Positions 51,461 to 60,646 of a stretch of 64,000 nucleotides of DNA are shown one piece after another (positions within the stretch are counted from its first letter, which is position 1; each line of letters opens with the position of its first letter). The stretch spans positions 620,001 through 684,000 of the forward strand of contig JAMXDE010000025.1 in assembly GCA_026770025.1 (NCBI GenBank), given 5' to 3'. The position numbers were made by a program, and so were the translations under genes. The DNA comes from Craspedostauros australis. Taxonomy: Eukaryota; Bacillariophyta; Bacillariophyceae; Mastogloiales; Achnanthaceae. The notes under the pieces are model-generated. The model saw only the letters and a list, made by a program, of their open reading frames with translations, was not told where the DNA came from and searched no databases.

Positions 51461-53793
51461 CAAGTGGAACAGACGAAAGAGGCAAAGCGCATCCAGCTGT
51501 TCACAACGTGTACTTCTGCTCTACTCTCCATCACCTGCTCACTTCTTCAGCTCCCCCAACGCCTGCTTCACATCTTCCAACGTCACCACCAACCCATCCA
51601 CTCCATTGCCATCTTCTCTCGATCTCGCCAATGCGATGGATCCAGCGCAACGCACAAGACCTGCGATATCGGCACCCGAAAAACCTCCTGTGGCATAGCT
51701 GGCGGCCAGGTCATAGGTTGGACGCACCGCCGAAGATGCACCCGTCAGTACCCGCCCCACAAAATAACGCACTGCTGCTCTTTTGCGACCCGGAGACACC
51801 GAAGGCGATGGTGTTGGCGGCGATACTGGTTGATTCTGGCTGTTGCTGCCATCTCCAGCTGTACCTGCATCTCCACTTGCACCTACACCTGCACTTCCAC
51901 TACCCCAAAAACCATCCATGGACATGCCATCGATCGCAGAGCAAAGAGGCTTGCTCAAACGACCGCGCTTCCGCAACGCATCAAAGTGGATCTTCAGGAT
52001 CTCACGACGGCCTTCCCGGTCAGGAAGCGGGATCTCGATCTGGACCTCCAGCCGTCCCGGACGCAGCAACGCCTCATCCAGAAGCTCACGACGATTGGTC
52101 ATGCCGATCAGCAGCACGTTGTCGATCGAGTTGACACCATCCATCTTCGCCAGGATCTGATTGACGACGCTGGCACGTGTGGCCTCACCGGAGTCTTCTC
52201 CAGCACTGCGACGTCGGAACACGGCATCGATCTCATCGATCACGATCACATGCAAAGCACTCTTCGTGACATCGCCGTTGCATGCAGCCAGCTCTGCCTC
52301 AGCATCAGCAAACAGAGATCGCACCAGCTTCTCCGATCCACCGACCCATCGATCCAGCAGCTCTGGTGCTGATGCGATCTTGGGCTTGCGAGCACGCAGA
52401 GCACGCGCGATCTCTCTTGCGAGTGCTGTCTTGCCACATCCAGGAGGTCCATACAGCAACAGCCCGCGGACGGGTGTCAAGCCCAACGCCAACAGCTCTT
52501 CGGCTTCCATGGCAGTCCGGCTGAGCTGCGTCGTGACCTCGTCCTTGGCCCCATCCTTGATCTTGTCCTTCATGCTGTCCTTGTCCGTGATGGCAGTGTT
52601 GTCATCCTCATCGGCTGGACGGATGACACGACCATCGAGCACACGTCGGACGATCGAGCTGATCTCTTTCTGCAGACCGCCGACGGAGGATTCGAAGTCG
52701 GATTGGAATGCGTCATTGCGTTCACTGCCAGATAGCGAGATGGGGATTGCCAGCTGATCGTTGATCGAGCTCCCTCCATCCCCGTTGCTACCACCATCAC
52801 CATTCTCACTCATGTACTGACCAAACATCCGTTCTGGTCTCCATGCCAAGTTCTCAATCATCATTTCCTGCATCTGTGGACTCTTTTCAGGAACGATTCC
52901 TTGTCCAGGTGCCATCAGCAGGACCTCCAATGCGGCGCATGGTCCCATGTCGACCGCCTCGTACATCCTTTCAGGACCGCCGTACTGGATCCATGTTGGC
53001 AGGTTGTCCTTGGATGACACCATGATATCTGTGCGTTCACCAGCCTTGCGAGGTGAACGGTTGGAATTGTGAGATCCGATGAGACGGTACCGCGTGATGC
53101 CACCATACAGCAGCTTGCCGCAGATCAACGACGATGATGGTTCCAGCAGCGGTCCCTTCAGCGATGCACCCGATGGCAACAGCACCAACCGACATCGCAA
53201 TCGTGCCAGGAACTGCTCTCGTGTTTGATCGATGCGTTCCATGGACTGATCGGTGATGACGGTGGCGTTGATGATGGACTGGAAGGTCTTCGACACGTCC
53301 ACGATCATGGGTGTGGGTGATGACTTCATCCATCGGATCCACGAGAATGCGTCATCACGATCCATGGGTGTCTTCTGTTCATCTGGAAGCTTGAGCTTGA
53401 TCTTCTCCATGACCCTTTGGAATGCGAATAGGTTCTTTTCATCGATCCATGTTGTTGATGAGTTGGGCATTCTTGTGTTGTCCTTGCCCGTGGCCTCAAG
53501 TTGAAGGTCACTTTCCGCAAGGCAAGTTGCGGCACGGCCAGCGAGGAGCTCGAACATGTTGACATCGATGGTCGATGTGGTTTGTTCTGTGGATGCGGAG
53601 GACTTGATTGACTTGTCACCATCAACAGTGTCCTTGTTGTTGTTGTTGTTGTTGTTGTTGTCATCACGTGGTGGTTCCAAGGTGGCTGATGTGGAATCGC
53701 CGTTGACAGGAGCGATCATTCCTGGTGGAGAATCATGGAGTCGCAGTGATCGTGGGTTCGTTCTGCGCTGTCTCCATGATGGTTGATTCCGTT

Positions 53794-53798
53794 GAGAG
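53794..53798. repeat. Target-site duplication GAGAG (left)
   Basis: The five bases directly outside the element at its left end match the five directly outside its right end. The intact AAA copy has a single GAGAG-type sequence at the matching place. Confidence 0.93.
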
Positions 53799-54088
53799 TG
53801 TTGTAACAACAGCGCTCTCGCCGGTCTCTACCCGGCTTTGAGCCGAAGGACAGTTCCAGACGATGTTACTGTGTGATTGTATGGGTGGTAAATCAGATAG
53901 TTACAATTGATTTTTATGGTGTTTGTTTGCTCTCTCTCTCTTTGTTGTTGTTTGCTGTTGCTGTGATCTTATCGCTGACTTGGCGCAGCGATTGTGTGGT
54001 CTCGGTTGGTTTTCCTTGCCTGGTCTGGTCTTCGTCGGGATGTTCCGAAACCACAGGTAGACCGGGAATGTAGGTGTCTTCCCCAACA
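53799..54088 (-). repeat. 3' LTR of the Copia element (element orientation)
   Basis: 290 bp, identical to the other LTR as read. The last 58 codons (stop included) of gag-pol are encoded within it. A purine-rich stretch, ATCAAAGGAGTG, directly before its start in element orientation is the probable polypurine tract and is also coding. Confidence 0.94.
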
Positions 54089-57000
54089 CACTCCTTTGAT
54101 CCCACCAAGGCTTCCTTGTATGACTTGACCTTGGTGGTATCACCAGCATGGTGGTTGAGGATGATATCCCGGAACATTCTGAATTTGGTCCCTTGCAATG
54201 GCTTTGTGAAGAAATCTCCGAGCATGTCATCAGTGGGACAGTACTCGACGGTGATGTCTCCTTTTTCAATTCGGTCTGTGGCAAAGAAAAACCGCATGCT
54301 GATGTGACGAGTTCGTTTGCTGCTTGAACCCCGACCATTTTGTTCCAGGAGCATTGCGCTCTGGTTGTCCTGATAGATGGTCGTGGGACCAAGGTCGACA
54401 CCTTGCTCCTGTAGGAAATAGCGTGCCCATAACACCTGCGGCATGACGTCGTCGACTGCCACAAGTTCGGCTTCTGTGGAGCTCCTGGTGTTCAGTTTTT
54501 GTTTGGATGATGTGGCGTATATCACACCTCCTCCTGCGGACAGACATGCTCCTGTGTGGCTGCGCATGTTGTCATGGACACCGAATGATCCGTCAACCCA
54601 CCATCTGATGTCCTTGAGCGCCGACCCACCGAGCGCAAGTGTTAGGTTGCGTGTTCCGCGTAGGTATTTGACAACACGGGCGAGTTTCTTGTAGTCGTCA
54701 GTGTCAGGGGATTTGACCCTAGTACATAGAAAAGACACTGCGGTTTGGATGTCTGGTCTCGCTCGCTTGCAGAGGAATAGCAGTTTTGCGACGTTGTGAT
54801 GAAACATGTCGGCAGTGTCACTGTCTAGCTTGGTCGGATTGTCCTCATTGATGTTGAATAAGTGATTCGCAGCTGGAGTTGCTGCTATGCCCGACATGTC
54901 CCCAGGCACTCCTTCAATGATGCCATCGATGTATTCGGCCATGTCGATGATGATTTTGTTTGGCGTAGAGTAGTCGAGTCGCATCCCCAAGTATTCGTGT
55001 ACCTTGCCTCGAGTGACTGTTAGCGGTGTTCTCTGTCCATATGCTTTGTTCAACATACCGATGACATCACTCACGACATGCTCATCCACATGTGATATTT
55101 TCAGATCGTCCACATGCCATACCACTGTGCACTGTTTACCGTTCACAACCTTGTTCGCGATGCACCAGTCATATGGGTTAATAGTGAACCCGTCCTCCTC
55201 CAGCGTTGTGGTGAGGTGTTTCCACCAGCATAGAGCTGCCTTGAGTGTACCATAGAGTGCCCTTGTGAGCTTGACGTATATAGCCGATTGTCCACGTTTC
55301 TTGTGGATGTACTCATCATACACGTCTGGGGCGATTTTCCCCAGGATTTCAGCCATTCTTCCCTCGATGAGAACGTGCACAACATCGTCATCGTCGAATT
55401 TTGCGTGCAGAAATGCGCCTGGCACATCAACGGTTGCGACATCACGATTTTCTTGTGCATCAATAACACAAGTGAACATGAGTCCCAACAGTGATACTGT
55501 GGGCGAGCTCGTCTCATCTTTTGTCATGTATAGACGCTGCTTGCGCCCATCAGCACATCCACGACCCTTGATAATCCCACTCCTTTTCTCTTTCAAATAC
55601 ATGAGATATCGCAGTGCCTTCCTTCGCTCGTCATGAGTGAGCTGATGCCAGTGCTTGGGCTCGAAGCCCTCCATATCATGGACCTGTTGGAGTTCTCTGC
55701 TGATTGCTTCTTCGCCTCGCTCATGGAATTGTTTCAGTCCTTGTTTCCAGTTCATCTGCTCTGTAACAAAAGTGCATGCCGATGTCTCATTTTCCGGTAT
55801 TCCGTTGTTCGGTGCACCCAACTGTATCATCGTGGCGTGTGCTCCATCCCGTCCTGTATGGTGTAGCTTGTAGTAGTCCACTCGTGGACCGCGTCTTGTA
55901 CGCATGCGATTGTTGTCTGTGTTGGAGTGTTGTTCTTCTGTTGGAGTGTTGTCTCGGTTCCCGCGTTCATTTCCGACGATTGGGGTTGGGGTGATGAGTG
56001 TGTTGTTATCGCGTGAGTCGGCGGCGATATCGATATCGTCATCTTCTTCGTCGGCGATCACATCGCAATTATGATCGGTTGTTTCGCTGGAGACACTGTC
56101 ATCTGTCTTGCTTCCACCATCGTCATAGTCGTCGCCGTCATGGTTGCTGCAGTCGTCATGGTTGTTGTCATCATCATCATCATCGTCAGCACCATCATCG
56201 CGATCATCTTCATCATTGCCATCATCGCTGGTATCATCCATCTCGTCATCCAGTGATTCGTCGCTTGCACTTGATGCATTGTCTTCGTCTTCATTGTGGC
56301 CTGCATCGTTGTTGCCGGTGTCGGGGTATAGTTCGATACCATGACTGGTGATAAAATGGAGGTTCTTCTCGGATTTGGATGCCTTGGCCAGTGCATGTAC
56401 GTGGTCTATCACTGATTGTGGCATGGGGATCTCTGTCCAGCTGCGGCGATGAATGCAGCGTCCGGTAGTCAGGCTGTAGAAGACGTAGCCACCTTGGATG
56501 TTGCCGGATGGTCGCAGAGCGATTGCTCCAACGGTGCGTGGTTGCATGGAGTTATCGTGCTGTTCATGTGTTTGCGCGTAGCTGCCGAATTCGATTCTGC
56601 AGTGCGCGTTGTAATCGAGCTTTCTCCCGACCACAATTTCTGCTGGGCTCATGCGCTTTGATACGCCATCAGGATGTGGGAACATATTCATCCAGTAGAC
56701 TGAATGATACACCATTTCAATGATGAGCGATGGTGGGTACGCCTTGAATGGTAGAGCATGGTATGTAGATCGAGTGCGCTCCTTGATTGTTCGAATATAG
56801 CGCTCGACTTCCGGCACGTGTTCATCACGAGAGGTCACGTTGATGCTCACACCAACCTCAGACATGTCACCACGGAGCGAGCTGAACTGGTTGTCAGTCA
56901 GCATGATACCAACCCTGAACCCTCGTTGCTTGTACAGCTGGATGATGTTCCTGAACTGCTTCACGAGCGTTGCATTCGACTCGGAGTTGAGCTTGACGAC

Positions 57001-58896
57001 GGTTCCGAACTTGAGGTGTTTGGATACGGACACCAGAAATGGAATACCGTTCACCTTCATGATATCCGCAGAGAGCACGACGTCACGATATTGCTGCATG
57101 ATACTGGCTGGCAAATGTGCGATCTTTGCTCGGACGGCCGGGGGTACCTGCCTTGTTGTCTTTCCTTTGAGTGATGGTACATCCGGACCGAAGATGAGCT
57201 CGGCAGTGCGAATGTCCTTGGTTGTGATGGGACAGTTCGGTATCATCCCATTCTTCACGTACTTGATGTAGTTGCGCGTGGTTGGATGTCCAATGCGCTT
57301 CTGAATAGATCTAGCAAGTTGGGCCTGCGAGTAGTCGTAAGTGGAGAAGCTATTTTTGTTATCTTCCACTGTAGTCACGAGAGCTACTTCGCTGGGGCTT
57401 GCCATGTTCAGGTAGTACAGTCCGCGTTGGGACTCGACGAAGGTCCGGGTTGATCCATCCGGCTTGTGTACCACAAAGCTGTTGGTACCACTGCTGTCAT
57501 ATGTGACGCGGAACATGGATTTCACGCGGCTGAGTGAGAGGATGTTGGCCACGCCGGATGGGTGGTACCACACTGCGCCATATCCAGGGAGTGTACCCTT
57601 CTTGTTGGTGGTGGTGGTGCCAGCGTTGCAATGGATGGTCAGGGCGGTGTCAACATCATGGATGTCGCGGATGAGTTGTGCGTTGGAGAAGACGTCGACC
57701 GTGGATTGATTGTCCAGCAGAATCCAAGTGTTGGGAATAGGGCTGTGCTTGTTGTGATTGTGGTGGTTGGTGAGGAAAACGAACTCATCTTCATCATCCC
57801 CCACAGTCGTCGCATGGACGAGGACAGTTCCATTTGCATGGTATTTGGCATGACACTGGTCGGTTGTGTGGTTGCTGCGACCGCATCGCTCACACTTGGT
57901 GTCGTTTTCGTGTGTGTTCACGAATGCCATGCCTGAATCCTTTGGAGTGTTGTGACTTGGAAGATTCCTTGGATCCTTCGACCAGTGGTTCAGCATTGTG
58001 AACGCCTCCGCCATGGTCTTGGGGTATCGATCATCACCTTTGAGGTAGTCGTTCTGTAGTTCTTCGATGAGGGATCCGTACCGGTGGCGATCTGCGCCGA
58101 GGATGAAAGCAACGGCAAGGAAGCGCTGCTTGGCATCCTTCCTGATCTCCTTTCGCTCTTCCTCGCTTGGGTCTTTGAGGTTACGCTCCTTGAGGACATG
58201 AAGGGCTGCGCTGGTCACCTCTGTGACATTGGTCATGAGTGTGTCGTTCACATCGACAAGATTGATGAAGGATTCGTAGTATTCTTGTGTGGTTTGTTTT
58301 CTCTTTTGTTGGAAGGTGAGAAGGTCCTTCATGATCATGTGTGCGGCGACCAAGTGGTGTTGGTGTGTTTGGAAATTGAAAACAACACTCTTTATCATCT
58401 TGATGAGGGTGATTGTGTCCATGCTGCTGTTGGCTGCAGAGTATTCTGTCATCTCTTGTAGGCGGCTTCGCATGATCTCTGAGCACTGGCCCCAGATCAG
58501 GGCGTACACCTTTTGGAGGTCCACCTCGGCGTTGGCAAGCCGGGTGGTGTAGAGGGCATACTTGCGCTTCCACTTTTCCTTCTGAATCTCGGTGGCGTTG
58601 CTCGGGTAGTCGGCTGGCTCGGGGATGGACGGCGGCTGGAGGTTTTCAATGGCGAGTGCGACGGCTGGTCCGTATTCCGATCCGACGTACACCTTGACTG
58701 CATCGAGTGTGCGAGTGAATTCATCGACCTGCTTGGATCGGTTCGCTACACAGTCGAAAACGAATCCCTTCAGGCCAGAGCATGCTCCTTCGAACTTGGC
58801 TGGACGCACGAACGGTGGTCGATGTGGCTTGTTTGTTTTGTTGTTGCTGTCCGGCGCTGACTTTCTCGGCACAGCCGGCTTACTCTCGGTGCTCAT
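53914..58896 (-). CDS. Copia gag-pol polyprotein
   Basis: One frame of 1,660 residues from the first ATG, 34 bases after the 5' LTR. Gag occupies about 1-330. A CCHC zinc knuckle follows (Cys335, Cys338, His343, Cys348). The aspartic protease has the unusual active-site string LLDNQSTVDVF (Asp near 395), where DSGA or DTGA is common. The integrase has a zinc-binding start (KRIGHPTTRNYI) and DDE residues near 605 (SADIMKV), 665 (LTDNQF) and 700 (EVERYIRTIKE). An extremely Asp-rich linker (about 855-950) precedes reverse transcriptase (VDVPGAFLHAKF; active site HVDD near 1262) and RNase H (WWVDGSFG near 1432, SSTEAELVAV). The C-terminal 57 residues lie in the LTR. No frameshift or stop interrupts it. 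Confidence 0.94.
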   Translation of the reverse strand: MSTESKPAVPRKSAPDSNNKTNKPHRPPFVRPAKFEGACSGLKGFVFDCVANRSKQVDEFTRTLDAVKVYVGSEYGPAVALAIENLQPPSIPEPADYPSNATEIQKEKWKRKYALYTTRLANAEVDLQKVYALIWGQCSEIMRSRLQEMTEYSAANSSMDTITLIKMIKSVVFNFQTHQHHLVAAHMIMKDLLTFQQKRKQTTQEYYESFINLVDVNDTLMTNVTEVTSAALHVLKERNLKDPSEEERKEIRKDAKQRFLAVAFILGADRHRYGSLIEELQNDYLKGDDRYPKTMAEAFTMLNHWSKDPRNLPSHNTPKDSGMAFVNTHENDTKCERCGRSNHTTDQCHAKYHANGTVLVHATTVGDDEDEFVFLTNHHNHNKHSPIPNTWILLDNQSTVDVFSNAQLIRDIHDVDTALTIHCNAGTTTTNKKGTLPGYGAVWYHPSGVANILSLSRVKSMFRVTYDSSGTNSFVVHKPDGSTRTFVESQRGLYYLNMASPSEVALVTTVEDNKNSFSTYDYSQAQLARSIQKRIGHPTTRNYIKYVKNGMIPNCPITTKDIRTAELIFGPDVPSLKGKTTRQVPPAVRAKIAHLPASIMQQYRDVVLSADIMKVNGIPFLVSVSKHLKFGTVVKLNSESNATLVKQFRNIIQLYKQRGFRVGIMLTDNQFSSLRGDMSEVGVSINVTSRDEHVPEVERYIRTIKERTRSTYHALPFKAYPPSLIIEMVYHSVYWMNMFPHPDGVSKRMSPAEIVVGRKLDYNAHCRIEFGSYAQTHEQHDNSMQPRTVGAIALRPSGNIQGGYVFYSLTTGRCIHRRSWTEIPMPQSVIDHVHALAKASKSEKNLHFITSHGIELYPDTGNNDAGHNEDEDNASSASDESLDDEMDDTSDDGNDEDDRDDGADDDDDDDNNHDDCSNHDGDDYDDGGSKTDDSVSSETTDHNCDVIADEEDDDIDIAADSRDNNTLITPTPIVGNERGNRDNTPTEEQHSNTDNNRMRTRRGPRVDYYKLHHTGRDGAHATMIQLGAPNNGIPENETSACTFVTEQMNWKQGLKQFHERGEEAISRELQQVHDMEGFEPKHWHQLTHDERRKALRYLMYLKEKRSGIIKGRGCADGRKQRLYMTKDETSSPTVSLLGLMFTCVIDAQENRDVATVDVPGAFLHAKFDDDDVVHVLIEGRMAEILGKIAPDVYDEYIHKKRGQSAIYVKLTRALYGTLKAALCWWKHLTTTLEEDGFTINPYDWCIANKVVNGKQCTVVWHVDDLKISHVDEHVVSDVIGMLNKAYGQRTPLTVTRGKVHEYLGMRLDYSTPNKIIIDMAEYIDGIIEGVPGDMSGIAATPAANHLFNINEDNPTKLDSDTADMFHHNVAKLLFLCKRARPDIQTAVSFLCTRVKSPDTDDYKKLARVVKYLRGTRNLTLALGGSALKDIRWWVDGSFGVHDNMRSHTGACLSAGGGVIYATSSKQKLNTRSSTEAELVAVDDVMPQVLWARYFLQEQGVDLGPTTIYQDNQSAMLLEQNGRGSSSKRTRHISMRFFFATDRIEKGDITVEYCPTDDMLGDFFTKPLQGTKFRMFRDIILNHHAGDTTKVKSYKEALVGSKECVGEDTYIPGLPVVSEHPDEDQTRQGKPTETTQSLRQVSDKITATANNNKERESKQTP

Positions 58897-58911
58897 CTTT
58901 GCTGATAGAGC

Positions 58912-58929
58912 AAAAATCAATTGTAACTA
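58912..58929 (-). promoter_or_regulatory. Putative primer-binding site, complementary to the element's own LTR
   Basis: In element orientation the first 18 internal bases after the 5' LTR are TAGTTACAATTGATTTTT. This is where a tRNA 3' end should pair (normally starting TGG). Instead they are perfectly complementary to an 18-base segment within the LTR at 59029-59046. The 18-nt length and zero spacing from the LTR match a primer-binding site rather than a chance repeat. Confidence 0.75.
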
Positions 58930-59219
58930 TGTTGTAACAACAGCGCTCTCGCCGGTCTCTACCCGGCTTTGAGCCGAAGGACAGTTCCAGACGATGTTAC
59001 TGTGTGATTGTATGGGTGGTAAATCAGATAGTTACAATTGATTTTTATGGTGTTTGTTTGCTCTCTCTCTCTTTGTTGTTGTTTGCTGTTGCTGTGATCT
59101 TATCGCTGACTTGGCGCAGCGATTGTGTGGTCTCGGTTGGTTTTCCTTGCCTGGTCTGGTCTTCGTCGGGATGTTCCGAAACCACAGGTAGACCGGGAAT
59201 GTAGGTGTCTTCCCCAACA
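58930..59219 (-). repeat. 5' LTR of the Copia element (element orientation)
   Basis: 290 bp; should hold promoter, R and U5. In element orientation its last 99 bases, between the self-complementary arm and the internal region, contain further small stems such as CGGCTCAAAGCCG. No clear TATA box at a standard distance was found. Confidence 0.94.
59029..59046 (-). promoter_or_regulatory. LTR segment that could act as self-primer
   Basis: In element orientation it reads AAAAATCAATTGTAACTA, the exact reverse complement of the primer-binding site, 99 nt upstream of it. Its counterpart in the other LTR is 53898-53915, where it overlaps the gag-pol stop codon. If element RNA starts at or near this segment, its 5' end could fold back and prime reverse transcription after a cut at the segment's end. 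Confidence 0.65.
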
Positions 59220-59224
59220 GAGAG
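59220..59224. repeat. Target-site duplication GAGAG (right)
   Basis: Partner of the left target duplication; five bases is the usual length for Copia integrases. Confidence 0.93.
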
Positions 59225-59391
59225 TACTGTGATTGTGATTGTGGCTGCAACTGCAACTGTGATTGTTGGTAGTTGTTGTTGATGATTGGTGATGGGGTGT
59301 GGAATGATGTCACCAATGCGATCGGCAGGAGCACAAGTACAAGTACGGACACCAGGATCAGGTTGGTTCGCACCAGTGTGTGCGAAGTCAT

Positions 59392-60646
59392 GGTGCGATG
59401 ATGTGGAAGCAAGATGATGCCTTGTTTGGTGTTGTCTTGCACTCGTAGAATACGATCTATGGTGCTTTGTGTACCTATGTTTGGGAATGTTCGTGGTTGG
59501 AACAGTTGATGTGTCAGAAACAGAAGAACGAATGAAGAGACAGAAGAGAGAACAAAGTGTGTGTTGTGTTTGTTCGGAAGATCCAAAGAACGTGGAAAAT
59601 CACATTGTTGATGTCCAAACAAACGTCACTCTTGTTCAACAACCATTTCCACACACGACCGTGTCTCAGATAACAGTCAACGAGTACGGATAGAGAGTGA
59701 ACTTGAACATCCTGCAACGCAAGAACAATGCAAGTGAGACGTGCTCTTGATCCTTCATTGCGAGAAATCTCTCTCTTATTCTTACGATCACATCTATTGC
59801 ATGTATGATCTCTGGAAACACATGTGTGTGTGTTCACTGTGATGATGATTTGGTTGACAATGGGAATGCCTACATTCATGTATACTATCTAGAGAGGCGT
59901 ACTCGCGCCACGACTCAGAACTCTTGACTCAACAACCATTTCATTCGCCAATCTAATTTCATCGAGCACTCTACGAGCAAGTCAACTTGACTCCTCCACT
60001 AAACCTGAGCGGGGTCGAACGCAACAGATCCGAGCAGAGTATATGAATTAGAAATGTAGTGGAACTGACAGGTCGGGCCTGGTTGGAGTTCGGGTTGCGC
60101 TCTTGCGCAACCCGTCGTCAGACAGCAGCAAACTCATCATCAAAACCGCGATTGTTTGCCAGCCAGGTCTGATCTACCCCTTTTTGCTCTGTGACCACTT
60201 TTTGCGTCGACAGCACATGCGTCCAATACTCTACGTGGACTCTCTGCTAGAGCAAATAGAGTACTCCTTTTTTGCATTTCAAGCCGCCTCATTCATTGTG
60301 TGCCGTTCTGCGACCAATGTTTGGCTCCCTCTCCTCTGTCAATAACCAATATCTTCATTGTTTTTCCTGTGCCATTAGACCATGTGAGGCTTCACGACAG
60401 ATCGTTTCGTTGCGTAGCACCAATCTACACTAAACGTGTAGACACGAGCCGACGGAACGTTGAGGTGTCCAAGAGGTCTGACGCACCTCCGCAAAAAGGA
60501 TTCGGATCTTCGGCATTTGACGACAACACACAGACTACAACCATCGAGCACACAATGATGTTGCACAACCTCCTCCCCTTTTCAAAAGAATCGACAACAG
60601 GATCACAACTTCTCTTCGAGTACATACCATCGCATCCCGTATCACC
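59392..60646. other. Upstream region of the split AAA copy and spacer, no gene seen
   Basis: Up to 60211 this is the diverged duplicate of the promoter region at 39983-40799. From 60212 to 60646 it is unique sequence, presumably the promoter of the small plastid protein. Several short frames exist without support. Confidence 0.5.
60071..60175. repeat. Hairpin within an inverted repeat (right-arm copy)
   Basis: Counterpart of the structure at 40021-40131. The central hairpin (60091-60114) is again a perfect 10-bp stem, CGGGTTGCGC with loop TCTT, with one base pair changed on both sides relative to the left arm. The outer arms have decayed to 12 of 17 matches. Confidence 0.7.

Larger units (their letters stand above)
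53799..59219 (-). mobile_element. Full-length Copia-type (CoDi-like) LTR retrotransposon
   Basis: A 5,421-bp element in minus orientation with two 290-bp LTRs (53799-54088 and 58930-59219) that I read as identical base for base, TG...CA ends and 5-bp GAGAG target duplications at 53794-53798 and 59220-59224. The single gag-pol frame is unbroken. Domain order is protease, integrase, reverse transcriptase, RNase H, the Copia (Pseudoviridae) order. Identical LTRs plus an intact frame point to a very recent, probably still competent insertion. The expected tRNA primer site is replaced by a sequence complementary to the element's own LTR (see separate entries). Confidence 0.96.
51539..59391 (-). 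pseudogene. NSF-D1-like AAA ATPase, second copy, split by a Copia insertion
   Basis: The 5' part (59391-59220, start codon plus about 56 codons with the whole signal peptide) and the 3' part (53798-51539, including Walker A, IDEIDAVF Walker B and the AAA lid) are separated by the 5.4-kb element. Apart from the insertion the frame is intact: the two parts minus one target repeat sum to 2,427 bases, exactly 809 codons, against 822 in the intact copy. Translation from the native start would run into the LTR and stop at 59032, about 120 codons, keeping the plastid leader. Unless the element is removed or the 3' part is separately transcribed, this copy should be dead. The insertion falls in the Gln/Ser-rich segment just after the leader. 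Confidence 0.9.
51461..60211. repeat. Inverted segmental duplication, right arm (carrying a nested retrotransposon)
   Basis: Reverse-complement counterpart of 39983-43347, interrupted at 53799-59219 by a Copia element. Differences from the left arm inside coding sequence are mostly substitutions and whole-codon indels in the Asn, Gly and Asp-Gly runs, which suggests that both copies were under coding constraint before the insertion. Confidence 0.92.

Noticed and set aside
53556..53786. Plus-strand frame opposite the split AAA copy
   Set aside because: Antisense shadow across the Asn repeat of the AAA gene, also present opposite the intact copy.
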